Below the pieces are notes generated by a model. That model had not been told where the DNA came from. It saw only the letters and a list, made by a program, of their open reading frames with translations, and did not search any database. The position numbers and the translations under genes were made by a program. From Actinospineispora eucalypti (GTDB lineage: Bacteria; Actinomycetota; Actinomycetes; Mycobacteriales; Pseudonocardiaceae): a stretch of DNA of 64,000 nucleotides. This document shows positions 27,313 to 34,772 of this stretch, piece after piece. The number at the start of each line of letters is the position of its first letter. Positions within the stretch are counted from its first letter, which is position 1. The stretch spans positions 434,001-498,000 of the forward strand of contig JACHMT010000002.1 in assembly GCA_014208095.1 (NCBI GenBank), in the 5' to 3' direction.

Positions 27313-28949
27313 ACGCCTCCCCTTGGCTCTGCGTGGACCCTTGGCTCTGCGTGGAAAAATGCAACACCCCGCACCCGATCGCCGAGGACTACCTGGCCCG
27401 TGGCTTCTGGTGCTCGGCCTCGGTTGGCTGGTCGCTACCGACGGCGGCGGCCCGCTGGCCGGACCGGACGGCGGTGACCATCGCCTCGGCCGACCACCCG
27501 CCGGAGCGGCACACCTTCGCCGGCCTGCTCGACCGGGTGGCGGCGGCCGCCGCCGATCTGTCCGCGCGCGGGGTGCGCCCCGGGGACCGGGTGGTGGCCC
27601 AGCTGTCCAACCGCGTCGAGCTGCTGGTACTGGTGTGGGCGGCCTGGCACATCGGCGCGGTGGCGGTGCCGGTGGTGCCGATGTACCGGGGCCGGGAGAT
27701 GGGGTACATCCTGCGGGCCACCCGGCCGGCGGCGGTCGCGGCGGACGCGGTCCGGGGCAGCCGCCGTCCGGCCGAAGAACTCGCCGAGGCGCTCGCCGAA
27801 CTGGGTCAGACGCCCCTCGCCCGGTACGCGGTCGGCGGAACGGTGGCCGGTTGGTCGGCCCTGCCGGCGGACCCACCCGCCGAACCCGCACCGCACCGGC
27901 CGGCGGCGCCGGACGACTGCTGCCTGCTGCTCTTCACCTCGGGCACCACCTCGGAGCCGAAGGGCGTGCGGCACTCCTCGCGGACGCTGCTGGCCGAGGC
28001 GCGGGACTACCGGGACGCCGCGCTGCTCGGCGCGGCCGATCCGGTGCTGATACCTGCCCCGGTCGCCCACATCGGCGCGGTGGTCGCCACCACGCTGCTG
28101 CCCTGCCTGACCGCCGCCCACACCGTGCTGCTCGCCGCCTGGGACCCCGAGGTGGCCGCCCGTGCCTGCGCCGAGGAACGGGTCGCGCTGGCCATCGGCG
28201 CGCCGGTGTTCCTGACCGAGCTGCTGGACCGGTACGACCGGGAACCGGCCGTGCACCGCATCCGCATGTTCCACACCGGCGCGGCGCCGACGCGGGACTC
28301 GGTGGTGCTCCGCGCGGAGCGGCTCGGGGTGACCGCGTGGCGGGCCTGGGGGATGACCGAGGCGCCCACCCTGACCCGCGGCGGCCCGGACTGGCCGGTG
28401 GAGCGGCGGGCCGGCACGGACGGGCGGATCGCCGCCGGCTCCGAGGTCGAAGCCGTGGACGAACGGCGCCGCCCGTTACCGGCGGGGCGAATCGGGGAGC
28501 TGCGGGTGCGCAGCCCGAAGCTGATGCTCGGGTACCTGGACCCGGTTCATCAGTCCGAGGCCGTGGACGCCGAGGGGTGGTTCTACACGGGTGACACCGG
28601 GACCGTCGACGAGGACGGCTGGGTGACCATCCGGGGCCGGGTGAAGGACGTGATCAACCGGGGCGGCGAGAAGTTCTCCGCCGCCGAGATCGAGTCGCTG
28701 ATCGGCAGTCATCCGGACATCGACTCGGTGGCCGTGGTCGGCCTGCCGGACGATCGGCTGGGCGAGCGGGTCGGCGCGTTCGTCACCATCCCGGCCGGGC
28801 GGACCTGGCCGGGGGAGGCGGCGTTGCTGGCCCACCTGGAGCGTCACCAGCTGGCCCGGCAGAAACACCCGGTGGTCTGGCGGGTACTCGACGCGCTGCC
28901 CCGCACGCCCACCGGCAAGATCCGCAAACGAGACCTGCTCGAGAGTTAG
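27309..28949 (+). CDS. Acyl-CoA synthetase (AMP-forming), repeat-modified N-terminus
   Basis: A 546-residue ANL ligase of the cyclohexanecarboxylate/short-chain type. Motifs are LLFTSGTTSEPKGVRHSS, AWGMTEAPTLTRGG, FYTGDTGTVDEDGW and KDVINRGGEKFSAAEIE; the terminal Lys lies in PRTPTGKIRKRDLLE. Family homology starts near PHPIAEDYLARGF. The first 16 residues include PWLCVDPWLCVE, encoded by two perfect 18-bp tandem units. In-frame GTG codons at 27333 and 27351 could be the genuine starts; the ATG at 27309 gives a 4-bp overlap with the previous ligase. It is the last gene of the rightward operon. Confidence 0.9.
   Translation: MNASPWLCVDPWLCVEKCNTPHPIAEDYLARGFWCSASVGWSLPTAAARWPDRTAVTIASADHPPERHTFAGLLDRVAAAAADLSARGVRPGDRVVAQLSNRVELLVLVWAAWHIGAVAVPVVPMYRGREMGYILRATRPAAVAADAVRGSRRPAEELAEALAELGQTPLARYAVGGTVAGWSALPADPPAEPAPHRPAAPDDCCLLLFTSGTTSEPKGVRHSSRTLLAEARDYRDAALLGAADPVLIPAPVAHIGAVVATTLLPCLTAAHTVLLAAWDPEVAARACAEERVALAIGAPVFLTELLDRYDREPAVHRIRMFHTGAAPTRDSVVLRAERLGVTAWRAWGMTEAPTLTRGGPDWPVERRAGTDGRIAAGSEVEAVDERRRPLPAGRIGELRVRSPKLMLGYLDPVHQSEAVDAEGWFYTGDTGTVDEDGWVTIRGRVKDVINRGGEKFSAAEIESLIGSHPDIDSVAVVGLPDDRLGERVGAFVTIPAGRTWPGEAALLAHLERHQLARQKHPVVWRVLDALPRTPTGKIRKRDLLES
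27320..27355 (+). repeat. Perfect 18-bp tandem duplication at a gene's 5' end
   Basis: CCCTTGGCTCTGCGTGGA occurs twice back to back (27320-27337 and 27338-27355) without mismatch. As 18 is divisible by three the reading frame is kept, duplicating PWLCV(D/E). The perfect identity suggests a recent event or a young repeat insertion. Confidence 0.8.
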
Positions 28950-28954
28950 CGCCT

Positions 28955-29031
28955 GGCCCCGATACGACATCCACAAGGTGGGGGTTGGATCTTGCGAGAA
29001 CCCCCATGGCGTGGATGTCGTGGCCGGGGCC
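28955..29031. repeat. Palindromic element C between convergent genes
   Basis: A stem ACGACATCCAC with GTGGATGTCGT is continued outward by GGCCCCG/CGGGGCC and inward, after a 4-base internal loop, by TGGGGGTT/AACCCCCA. It closes on a 12-base loop. It lies just after the acyl-CoA ligase stop and faces the GntR gene. A 21-bp piece of its right half (29002-29022) recurs with one change at 58620-58640. Confidence 0.75.
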
Positions 29032-29081
29032 GCCCCTCGAGCCTGCGGGGGCCGGTCTCCTCTCGTCTGTCCGGAAAGTGA

Positions 29082-29131
29082 GTTGCCGTTTCCGGCATAG
29101 GTAACGGCGTTTCCGTGCCGGAAGCGGCAAC
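29082..29131. terminator. Second hairpin in the 28950-29213 convergent gap
   Basis: GTTGCCGTTTCCGGCA (29082-29097) and TGCCGGAAGCGGCAAC (29116-29131) are inverted repeats matching at 15 of 16 positions. The loop is 18 bases. With element C it gives two strong stems in one gap, one possibly for each direction of transcription. No gene was found in this gap. Confidence 0.6.
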
Positions 29132-29213
29132 CGGATCGCGCGACCCCGCCGCTGGTCTGTCGCCGAGCCTGGACCGTTGCATATTTGCGCGCAGAGCAAG
29201 AGCGGCGCGAGGG

Positions 29214-29978
29214 TCAGGCTTCGAGGTCCAGTACGAGGTCGGTGTTGATGGTCTTGCGCAGTTGGCGGTGCACGGCTTCCAGGTGCTCGCGCCAGTGGCG
29301 GGCGGCTTCGCGGGCGGCGCCGGCCTCGATGAGGTCGATGATCCGGGAGTGGTCGGCGATCAGCTCGCCGGAGCGGGACGGCTCGCGCTGTTTCAGCCGT
29401 TCCGACTCGTGCCGGGCCAGCGCGCCGTCCAGCAGGCCGGAGATCAGCCGGGCGAACAGCACCAGCGACCGGTTGCCGGTCAGCTCGACCAGCCGGATGT
29501 GAAACTCCGATCCGATCCGGCGGGTCTCCCCGGCATCGGTGGTAGCCAGGTTCGCCGCCACCGACTCGCGCAGCGACGCGATGCCCTCGGCGGACACCGT
29601 CCCGGCCAGCCGGGCCACCGCCGCCGGCTCCAGCAGCAGCCGGGCGGTGTGCACGTCGTCCAGGGTGGCGCCCTGGTAGAGCAGCAGGTTGTTCAGGTGG
29701 CGCTCGGCGGTGCGCACCGATGGCCGGCTGACCCTGGCGCCGCCGTTGCGGCCCCGGTGGATGCGCACCAGCCGCTCGTTCTCCAGGATGCGCAGCGCCT
29801 GGCGCAGCGTCGGGCGGGACACCCCGAGCTCGGTCATCAGGCGCAGCTCGGGCGGCAGCAGCTCCCCCTCGGCGCGCTCGCCCGCGACGATCTGGCGACG
29901 CAGCAGCGCGGCGACCTGCTCGGCCGCCTTGGGCGTCGGGAGTTCCTCAGGCGCCTCGGTGGCTGCCGGCTCCGACAT
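29214..29978 (-). CDS. GntR-family transcriptional regulator, FCD domain
   Basis: A 254-residue FadR-type regulator: winged helix with LMTELGVSRPTLRQALRILENERLVRIHRGRNGG, then an all-helical FCD domain with HTARLLLEPAAVARL and EFHIRLVELTGNRSLVLFA. The ATG at 29978 follows a very strong GGAGGGGAG site; a longer in-frame start at 30011 lacks one. It closes the catabolic island and is a paralogue of the regulator at 11070 (both share a TLDDVHTAR/TLEDVHNAR stretch). Probably a repressor released by an acyl-CoA or acid intermediate. Confidence 0.92.
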   Translation of the reverse strand: MSEPAATEAPEELPTPKAAEQVAALLRRQIVAGERAEGELLPPELRLMTELGVSRPTLRQALRILENERLVRIHRGRNGGARVSRPSVRTAERHLNNLLLYQGATLDDVHTARLLLEPAAVARLAGTVSAEGIASLRESVAANLATTDAGETRRIGSEFHIRLVELTGNRSLVLFARLISGLLDGALARHESERLKQREPSRSGELIADHSRIIDLIEAGAAREAARHWREHLEAVHRQLRKTINTDLVLDLEA

Positions 29979-30039
29979 GTACTCCCCTCCGCGGCTTGGG
30001 CCACCCCTCACCGGGGGTAGCGGTCATTCTACGAGCGAT

Positions 30040-30819
30040 TTAACGGAGTCCGGTGAACACCAGGTCCTGCAGCGTGTTCGGCAGGTTCCGCAGCGCCACG
30101 GCCGGGGCCAGCCGCCGGGGGATGGTGGCCACCAGGGCATCCCGCTCGACCGCGTCCGCGATGGCCCTGGCCGCCACCTCTGGGGTGAGCACCGGCAGCA
30201 GCCTGGACAGCCGCCGGGACACCGCGTCGATCACCGCCGACTGCCTGGCCTGCTCCATCATCCGGGTGCCGGCCACCTCGCCCAGGATCACCAGGCTCAT
30301 CGTCACGCCGGTGCCGCGCAGCTCGCGCTGCACGATGGAGGTGTAGTGGTGCAGCGCGGCCTTGCTCGCTCCGTACAGCGCCATGTCCGGCACCGCGCTC
30401 ACCCCGGCCAGGGAGGACACGTTCACCACCTGCCCCCGGCCCCGGGCCAGCATGCCGGGCAGCACCTGCCGGCACAGCTCCATCGGGGCCACCGCGTTGA
30501 CCGCCATCAACGTCCCGGCCTCGCCGGCCGGCGTCACCCTGGTCGCCGCCACCAGGGTGAGCGCCGCGTTGTTCACCAGCACATCCAGCGGCCCCTGGGT
30601 CCGCTCCACCCGGTCCACCACCTCACCGACCGCCCGCTGGTCGGCCAGGTCGGCGACCACCGGGGCGGCGCCGAGCCGGTCGGTCACCTCGGTCAGCCGG
30701 CGCCGGTCCCGGCCGAGCAGGGTCAGCCGCGCCCCCCGGGCGTGGAACTCCTCGGCGAGGCGCACGCCGATGCCGTGCGACGCTCCGGTGATCAGGGCAT
30801 GTCGGCCGCGCAGCTTCAT
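30040..30819 (-). CDS. SDR family NAD(P)-dependent oxidoreductase
   Basis: A 259-residue SDR: TGASHGIGVRLAEEF cofactor loop, LLGRDRRRL (basic residues after strand two, favouring NADP), NNAAL, VVNVSSLAGV and YGASKAAL. The C-terminal tail is long and hydrophobic, RRLAPAVALRNLPNTLQDLVF, as in membrane-associated DltE/YqjQ-like SDRs acting on lipids. It is divergent from the enoyl-CoA hydratase gene at 30961 over an AT-rich 140-bp region with a palindrome. Confidence 0.88.
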   Translation of the reverse strand: MKLRGRHALITGASHGIGVRLAEEFHARGARLTLLGRDRRRLTEVTDRLGAAPVVADLADQRAVGEVVDRVERTQGPLDVLVNNAALTLVAATRVTPAGEAGTLMAVNAVAPMELCRQVLPGMLARGRGQVVNVSSLAGVSAVPDMALYGASKAALHHYTSIVQRELRGTGVTMSLVILGEVAGTRMMEQARQSAVIDAVSRRLSRLLPVLTPEVAARAIADAVERDALVATIPRRLAPAVALRNLPNTLQDLVFTGLR

Positions 30820-30912
30820 GGCAACCTCCGCTGGAGCAACCCGTAAAATATAGAACGATTTGTCCGGATCATCACTGGGTTCGTACGCCGGAACCGGTGT
30901 TCACGAAGAAAT

Positions 30913-30937
30913 ATATCACTGTATCCTGTAGCGATAT
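30913..30937. promoter_or_regulatory. Candidate operator upstream of enoyl-CoA hydratase gene
   Basis: ATATC-N-CT, nine bases, AG-N-GATAT gives a 25-bp interrupted palindrome, 23 bp before the start at 30961. GGGAGGG at 30948-30954 is the ribosome-binding site. The site differs from the CGAAT-W-ATTCG palindromes elsewhere in the island. Confidence 0.5.
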
Positions 30938-30960
30938 CTGGGCGACGGGAGGGCCAACCG

Positions 30961-31806
30961 ATGGAGCTCGACGAGCTCACCGAGATCGCCGTCGAGGTGG
31001 ATGCCGGCGTAGCGGTGGTGACCCTCAACCGCCCGGACCGGCGCAACGCCTGGAACGGGCGGATGGCGGTGGAGTACCGCTGGGCGCTGCACCACGCGCA
31101 CACCCGGCCGGACGTCCGTGTGGTCGTGCTCACGGGGGCCGGCGGGGACTTCTGCGTCGGCGCGGACGCACGGGCGCTGGACGCCATCTCGTCCGACGGC
31201 GGCCGGTACAGCGCTGAGCGGCTGCCCCTGCCGCCCTACCCGGACGGCACCGCCGAAGGGCTGCGGCACAACCACGCCTATCCGCTCACCATCGCCACAC
31301 CGGTGATTGCCGCGCTCACCGGCGCCTGCGCCGGGGCCGGGTTCGTCCTGGCCACCTATGCCGACCTGCGGTTCGTCGCCGGTGACTGCCGGATCACCAC
31401 GTCGTTCGCCCGGATGGGCCTGCCCGCCGAGTACGGGATCGGCTGGCTGCTGCCCCGGATGGTCGGGCTGCCCGCCGCGCTGGAACTGCTGTACACGGCG
31501 GAGGTGCTGGACGGTGCGGCGGCGGTCCGGCTGGGCTGGGCCCAGCGCCGCCACGAACCGGGGGAGGTGCTCGCCGAATCGGTGGCGTTCGCCCGGGCGC
31601 TGGCCCGGGGCAGCTCGGCGGAGTCGCTGCGGACGATGAAGCGCCAGCTCTTCCAGGACGCCGCCGGGGACTTCGACAGCGCGTACGCCCGCTCGGTGGC
31701 GGACATGAACGCCGCACTGCGCCACCCCGACATGCGCGAGGGACTGGCCGCGCTGCGCGAGCGCCGGCCCACCGACTTCCTGGCCCGTCCGGGGCCGGGC
31801 TCCTAG
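30961..31806 (+). CDS. Enoyl-CoA hydratase/isomerase family protein
   Basis: A 281-residue crotonase-fold protein beginning EIAVEVDAGVAVVTLNRPDRRNAWNGRM. Oxyanion-hole segments are GAGGDFCVGADARALD and ALTGACAGAGFVLATYADLRF. SFARMGLPAEYGIGWLLPRMVG includes a glutamate at the position of the second catalytic residue. Length is slightly above average owing to an insert near residues 75-100. It has its own promoter and probably belongs to the same regulon as the island. Its stop is followed by a short gene remnant. Confidence 0.9.
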   Translation: MELDELTEIAVEVDAGVAVVTLNRPDRRNAWNGRMAVEYRWALHHAHTRPDVRVVVLTGAGGDFCVGADARALDAISSDGGRYSAERLPLPPYPDGTAEGLRHNHAYPLTIATPVIAALTGACAGAGFVLATYADLRFVAGDCRITTSFARMGLPAEYGIGWLLPRMVGLPAALELLYTAEVLDGAAAVRLGWAQRRHEPGEVLAESVAFARALARGSSAESLRTMKRQLFQDAAGDFDSAYARSVADMNAALRHPDMREGLAALRERRPTDFLARPGPGS

Positions 31807-31880
31807 CCCACCTCGCCCGCATCCTGCGCACCGCCGCGCTGGAGCTGCCGGACCGGGCGCTGCGCCGCTATGCGGTCTAA
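31800..31880 (+). pseudogene. Remnant of an unidentified coding region
   Basis: Read in a different frame from the hydratase, 31800-31880 gives LLAHLARILRTAALELPDRALRRYAV and a stop, with the strong third-position GC of real coding DNA. No start or upstream portion exists. It is likely the 3' scrap of a deleted gene lying between two convergent genes. The family was not recognised. Confidence 0.3.
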
Positions 31881-31884
31881 CCGG

Positions 31885-33378
31885 CTACCTCAGCTTGCGC
31901 AAGCGGCGCCAGGCGGCCGGCAGCCGCGCCTCCAGCCGCTCCGCGCGGGCCGCCTCGGCGCCGTAGAGCACGCCGAACGCGAAGCCGTTCCCACCCGAGA
32001 CCTGTGCCTTGACCGCCAGCTCGCGCAGCACCGGCCGGGCCACCACGGTGTCCTGGTGGTCGCCGAGCAGCTCCTGCACCTCCTTGAGCCGCTGGCGCAG
32101 CCGGTCGGCCCGGCCGCCGAGGGAGGAGCCGGCCACCTCGGTGGCGTAGCGGAGCCGCTTGGCCGCCTTGCGCGCCTCGTGCAGCGCCTCGTCACGCTCG
32201 AGGCCGGGGCCGAGGTCGACCAGCTGGTCCATCCGGGACTTCAGGCGGCGGAAGGCCTTGTCCACGCCCTCGGGCAGCTCCTTCGCCGCCGGGCGGCGGG
32301 CCTTGCCGGTCAGCGGCGGGTCGGCGAGCAGCTCGTCGATGGCGTGGTGCAGGTCCAGGTAGCGCCGGCTGTCCAGTGCGGCGATGGCGCGGGTCCGGGC
32401 GTCCGCCTGGCGGGAACCGAACTCGCGCTCCAACTGGGCCTTGACCGGCCCGAGCTTCAGCTCGTCGGGCAGCCCGTCGAGCAGCTCGCCGAACCGCTCG
32501 GCCATGACCTCGCTGTCCCGCGCGTCGGCCAGCTCACCGGCCATCCAGCGCAGCTCGTCGGAGATCGGGCGGGTGCGCTCGGGGTCCAGGACCCGGCCGA
32601 AGCCGCGCAGCGCGCTGCGCATCCGCCGGGCCGCGACGCGCATCTGGTGCACCGCGTCCGGGGCGTCCTGGCGGACCAGCGGGTCGTGCCGGCGGAGCTG
32701 GTCGGCCTGCGTGCGCAGGTAGCCCAGCACCCCGTGCCCGGCCGAACCCGGCTTGGCCCGGCCGGCCGGGCGGTCGGTGCCGGGCAGCCGGTCGGCGAGC
32801 AGCCGGCCCAGCTTGGACGACGACGCCGAGCGGTCCAGGCCGAGCGTGCGCAGCCACGCCTCCACCCGGTCCAGCACATCCACGTCGCCGTGCTCGGCCA
32901 GCTCGACCTCCACCTCCCGCCAGCTCTGGGTGGTGGTCTGCTCGCCCATGGTCCGCGCCACGACCTGGTCGTCGACCAGCTCGGCCACCTCCCGGTCGGC
33001 GTCGGCCAGCCGCCAGCGTTTCCGGTGGGTGACCAGCTCGGCCACCGGGGCCACCTCGGCGCCCCGGCTGTGCACCCGGGCCAGGCTCAGCAACTTGGCC
33101 GGTGGCCGCCGGGCCCGGCCCAGCGGCAGGCGCAGCTCCTCCCGGGTGTCCTTGCCCGCCGGGATCTTCAGGTGCCAGCCCGCATCGCTGCCGCCCTCCC
33201 GGCGGCGCAGCGTCACCCCCGCGCGGAGCAGCCGCAGGTCCTCGGTGTCGAAGTACACGGCGGTGAGCCGCTGCTCGGCCAGCTCACCGGCGAAGCCCAG
33301 CGACTCCGCCGGATCCGGCAGTTCCCCGGCGTCGGGTGCCTCGTACTTGCGCTCGATCTCCCGCACTCTGGTCGCCAT
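31885..33378 (-). CDS. CYTH and CHAD domain protein
   Basis: A 497-residue two-domain protein. The N-terminal CYTH (triphosphate tunnel) domain, about 1-200, begins with the ExExK signature in REIERKYEAP and includes charged tunnel strands such as LTAVYFDTEDLRL and WREVEVELAEHG. The C-terminal CHAD domain, about 220-495, is helical and His/Arg-rich (DAVHQMRVAARRMRSALRGF, ALHEARKAAKRLRYATEV). CHAD domains bind inorganic polyphosphate and CYTH domains hydrolyse triphosphates, so a polyphosphate-linked function is likely. It is convergent with the hydratase and not clearly co-transcribed with other genes. Confidence 0.93.
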   Translation of the reverse strand: MATRVREIERKYEAPDAGELPDPAESLGFAGELAEQRLTAVYFDTEDLRLLRAGVTLRRREGGSDAGWHLKIPAGKDTREELRLPLGRARRPPAKLLSLARVHSRGAEVAPVAELVTHRKRWRLADADREVAELVDDQVVARTMGEQTTTQSWREVEVELAEHGDVDVLDRVEAWLRTLGLDRSASSSKLGRLLADRLPGTDRPAGRAKPGSAGHGVLGYLRTQADQLRRHDPLVRQDAPDAVHQMRVAARRMRSALRGFGRVLDPERTRPISDELRWMAGELADARDSEVMAERFGELLDGLPDELKLGPVKAQLEREFGSRQADARTRAIAALDSRRYLDLHHAIDELLADPPLTGKARRPAAKELPEGVDKAFRRLKSRMDQLVDLGPGLERDEALHEARKAAKRLRYATEVAGSSLGGRADRLRQRLKEVQELLGDHQDTVVARPVLRELAVKAQVSGGNGFAFGVLYGAEAARAERLEARLPAAWRRLRKLR

Positions 33379-33448
33379 CGCCTACAGATACCGGACCGGA
33401 GCGGGAGTGGACAAACCGCGCTCACCCGATTGCGGCGCCAGATTCCGG

Positions 33449-34222
33449 TCAGCCGCTGAGCTCCTGTAACGCCCGCTGCGCGGCCTCGAGCTCGGACCGC
33501 AGCTGTTCCACCCGCTCCTGCTGCCGCCGCCGGGCCGCTTCCAGGGATGCCTCGATCGCCTCGGTCACCGGCCCGGGCAGGGAGCGCGCCGCCTTGGCCA
33601 CGTCCGCCGCCTGCACCGGCGTCGGCCGCACCGCACGCTTCTTCCCGACCATCACCTCAACCGTCCACTCGCCGTCCGGCGAGGAGACCAGGGTGACCGT
33701 GACGTCGGCGGAGCGCTGGCCGCCCGGCGGGCGCCGCTTCTCCGCGGCCGCCTTCGCCGCTGGGGGTGCCTGCACCTCGGGGACCTCCTCCGGGACCGCG
33801 GCCGGCTTGCGCTCCGCCGCTCGGGGCGCCGGCTTGCGCGCCGGCACCTCGGCGGCCGGCCTCGGCTCGGCCGCCCCGGCCGGCGAACTGGCGCCGGCGG
33901 CCGACTTGGCCGGCGAGGCGGCGGACTTGGCCGGCGTCGCGGCCCCGGCCTGGGCTTCCGGCTCGGCGGCCTTGCGGCGGCGCGGCGGGCGGGTCCTGGT
34001 CAGCTCGCCGGGGGAGCAGAACATGGTGTCCTTGGACCCGGCCGGCCGGACCTGGATGAACTCGCCCTCGGCCACGGCGTCGACCCCGACCACCTTGGCC
34101 GAGCCGTTGACCGGCACCCCGACCGCCTCCGGCGTGAACCAGACCATGGCCGGTTTACCGGCCGCCAACTCCTCGCGTACCGCCGCCAAATCCTGCTCCG
34201 ACAGTGGTTCCGGTGCCCCCAT
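33449..34222 (-). CDS. Ala/Pro-rich actinobacterial protein of unknown function (DUF6319-like)
   Basis: A 257-residue protein in three parts: a small N-terminal domain (GKPAMVWFTPEAVGVPVNGSAKVVGVDAV), a long Ala/Pro/Lys-rich low-complexity linker (about 85-175), and a C-terminal segment with a beta-rich stretch (ADVTVTLVSSPDGEWTVEVMVGKKRAV) and a coiled coil of about 35 residues. It resembles the DUF6319 pattern as I recall it, which I could not verify. The low-complexity linker is similar to those of nucleoid-associated proteins. ATG 34222 has GAGGGG upstream; a GTG ten codons earlier is less likely. Confidence 0.75.
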   Translation of the reverse strand: MGAPEPLSEQDLAAVREELAAGKPAMVWFTPEAVGVPVNGSAKVVGVDAVAEGEFIQVRPAGSKDTMFCSPGELTRTRPPRRRKAAEPEAQAGAATPAKSAASPAKSAAGASSPAGAAEPRPAAEVPARKPAPRAAERKPAAVPEEVPEVQAPPAAKAAAEKRRPPGGQRSADVTVTLVSSPDGEWTVEVMVGKKRAVRPTPVQAADVAKAARSLPGPVTEAIEASLEAARRRQQERVEQLRSELEAAQRALQELSG

Positions 34223-34283
34223 CGTCGGTGTTTCCCCTCGTCGGCCCGTCACCGTTTGTTGATATTGTGCCCGGCCGCCCGTC

Positions 34284-34751
34284 TCAGTCGCGAATCAGGT
34301 CCGGTGGGAAGCCCCCGGTGGCCACCGGCCCCCAGCGGTCGACGGCGATCCGGATCAGGCACTTGCCCTGCCGGGTCATCGCCTCGCGGTACTCCGCCCA
34401 GTCCGGGTGCTCGCCGGAAATGCGACGGTAGTACTCGACCAGCTCCTCCATCGCCTCCGGCAGGTCGAGCACCTCGGCGGCCCCCTCCACCTGGGTCCAC
34501 GGCCCGTTCCACTCCTCGGAGATCACGCAGGCGGTGGCCCGCCCGGTGCGCCGGACGTTGCGCACCTTCGCCCGGGACGGGTAGGTGGAGACCACGATCC
34601 GCCCCTCGCGGTCCACTCCGTAGGTGACCGGCGAGGTCTGTACGCCGCCGTCGGATCGGTCGGTGATCAGCAACGCGCGGTTTCGGCTGGACAGGAACTC
34701 GGTCAGCTCGGCGCGGCCCACCCGGTCCGCGCGTGCGATGTTCGGCGCCAT
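34284..34751 (-). CDS. PPOX-class F420/FMN-dependent oxidoreductase
   Basis: A 155-residue split-barrel flavoprotein-like protein: ELTEFLSSRNRALLITDRSDGGVQTSPVTYGVD, then TYPSRAKVRNVRRTGRATACV where the SRAKVRN pattern contacts the cofactor phosphate, and a helical tail with HPDWAEYREAM. This matches actinobacterial PPOX-class F420-dependent enzymes that reduce double bonds or biliverdin-like molecules. The terminal region IAVDRWGPVATGG is common in the group. It lies 61 bp upstream of the Ala/Pro-rich gene and 21 bp after the FAD oxidoreductase gene in transcription order. Confidence 0.88.
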   Translation of the reverse strand: MAPNIARADRVGRAELTEFLSSRNRALLITDRSDGGVQTSPVTYGVDREGRIVVSTYPSRAKVRNVRRTGRATACVISEEWNGPWTQVEGAAEVLDLPEAMEELVEYYRRISGEHPDWAEYREAMTRQGKCLIRIAVDRWGPVATGGFPPDLIRD

Positions 34752-34772
34752 GCGCTGCAGGCTACGGGTTGG

